In this document: positions 28,724 through 29,208 of the stretch, one piece after another
Position numbering within the stretch: position 1 is the stretch's first letter
How the letters are laid out: the number at the start of each line of letters is the position of its first letter
Position numbers and translations under genes: made by a program
DNA from: a virus
Direction: 5' to 3' (one strand)
DNA: 29,208 nt
IMG/VR virus record: IMGVR_UViG_3300020159_000927
Location: 1 to 29,208 of that record
The notes under the pieces: model-generated
The model's database searches: none
Told to the model about the DNA's origin: nothing
What the model saw: only the letters and a program-made list of their open reading frames with translations

Positions 28724-29208
28724 TTAAGAAGCAACCTTAACGTTCTTAATAACTACCCAAGCGTCTGCCTGCTCGATCTGAACTCCAACACGAGTATACA
28801 TTGTGTACTCGATTGTGTCCTTACGTGGCTGGAAGAAGCGGTAAACAGTTACATCACGCTTGATACCAATAACTACGTTATTTGGGAATGTCAAGTGGAC
28901 GTCTCCGTGTGAACCAGCGGCTCCTGAGTGTGTTCCAGTCTGTGTCTCTGAAAGAAGTGGTACTTCAACAATCGGAATACCGAATGCGAATGGTGCCACA
29001 TATCCTGCAGGTCCACCTAGTGGTGCAACTCCACCACGGATAACGCTTGAAGCGATATCTTGTGGAATTGTTTGGTTTGTTCCAATGCTGTTAGCATATA
29101 GGAAGTCCTGAATCAAGTTTGATCCAGCAAGGAAGCGAAGGTCTCCACGACGTTGCTTGTACTTACGTGGCATAGCCTTAAGTGCCTTGTTGAATACTTC
29201 ACGAGAAA
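28724..29208 (-). CDS. Major capsid protein (HK97 fold), C-terminal part
   Basis: The frame is open to the right edge, so the N-terminus lies outside the window; 160 residues are seen. NKALKAMPRKYKQRRGDLRF followed by LAGSNLIQDF is the hallmark segment of HK97-fold capsid proteins of siphophages, the long helix and following strand of the A domain. IPIVEVPLLSETQTG and the closing strands (IGIKRDVTVYRFFQPRKDTIEYTMYTRVGVQIEQ) complete the P and A domains. The internal ATG at 29173 is not the start, as the family motif extends upstream of it. Codon use is markedly different from neighbours (Arg almost only CGT/CGC), as expected for the most abundant virion protein. It is followed by a strong terminator. 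Confidence 0.9.
   Translation of the reverse strand, partial: SREVFNKALKAMPRKYKQRRGDLRFLAGSNLIQDFLYANSIGTNQTIPQDIASSVIRGGVAPLGGPAGYVAPFAFGIPIVEVPLLSETQTGTHSGAAGSHGDVHLTFPNNVVIGIKRDVTVYRFFQPRKDTIEYTMYTRVGVQIEQADAWVVIKNVKVAS

Noticed and set aside
1-29208. CRISPR arrays, tRNA genes, insertion sequences, diversity-generating retroelement
   Set aside because: No regularly spaced direct repeats, no cloverleaf, no transposase or reverse transcriptase and no terminal inverted repeats were seen. The repeats present are coding repeats in the adhesin.

Overview
The window is an AT-rich stretch of a tailed-phage (or prophage) genome. Every supportable gene is on the minus strand, so transcription runs from high to low coordinates. 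The gene order is that of a long-tailed siphovirus with an HK97-type capsid. From right to left it reads: end of the major capsid protein (MCP), a small SAP-like protein, head-tail adaptor, head-closure protein, HK97-gp10-like neck protein, tail terminator, major tail (tube) protein, the two tail-assembly chaperone frames joined by a -1 frameshift, a 2167-residue tape measure protein, then the tail tip, baseplate and fibre genes. The host cannot be named from the sequence. The style of the MCP, chaperones and tail-tip proteins, the frequent GTG and TTG starts, and two promoters placed for leaderless mRNAs would fit a low-GC actinobacterium such as an aquatic one. That is an inference.

Region by region: 24600-29208 holds the head and connector genes and the tube protein. 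It has two clear intrinsic terminators, one after the MCP and one after the tube protein, each followed at once by a promoter. This probably lets the two most abundant virion proteins be made in excess of what follows. 12832-24585 is a nearly gapless morphogenesis run (chaperones, tape measure, distal tail and hub proteins) joined by stop/start overlaps. 4682-12835 encodes a fibre-like protein and two very large multidomain adhesins with FN3, PKD and Ig-like modules. The last adhesin ends in cysteine-rich knots on threonine-rich linkers. 2247-4642 is an accessory cassette with its own promoters: an unknown protein, a zinc-ribbon protein, a GlcNAc-transferase-like glycosyltransferase, two small coiled-coil proteins and a lectin-like beta protein. 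A hairpin terminator and a strong promoter at 2175-2236 separate it from the last block (1-2154). That block is a tight run of small overlapping genes: a calcineurin-like phosphoesterase, a zinc ribbon, a helix-turn-helix protein, two very small proteins, and two unrecognised proteins, the last cut by the window edge.

The most interesting points are a textbook CCCAAAC slippery site with a nested stem-loop; promoters whose predicted +1 falls on, or within about ten bases of, a start codon; and a virion-gene cassette in which a protein-type GlcNAc transferase lies directly downstream of an adhesin with mucin-like Thr linkers, which suggests virion self-glycosylation. I see no lysis genes, terminase, portal, integrase, tRNA, CRISPR array or insertion sequence in the window, and no gene-free stretch longer than about 120 bases.
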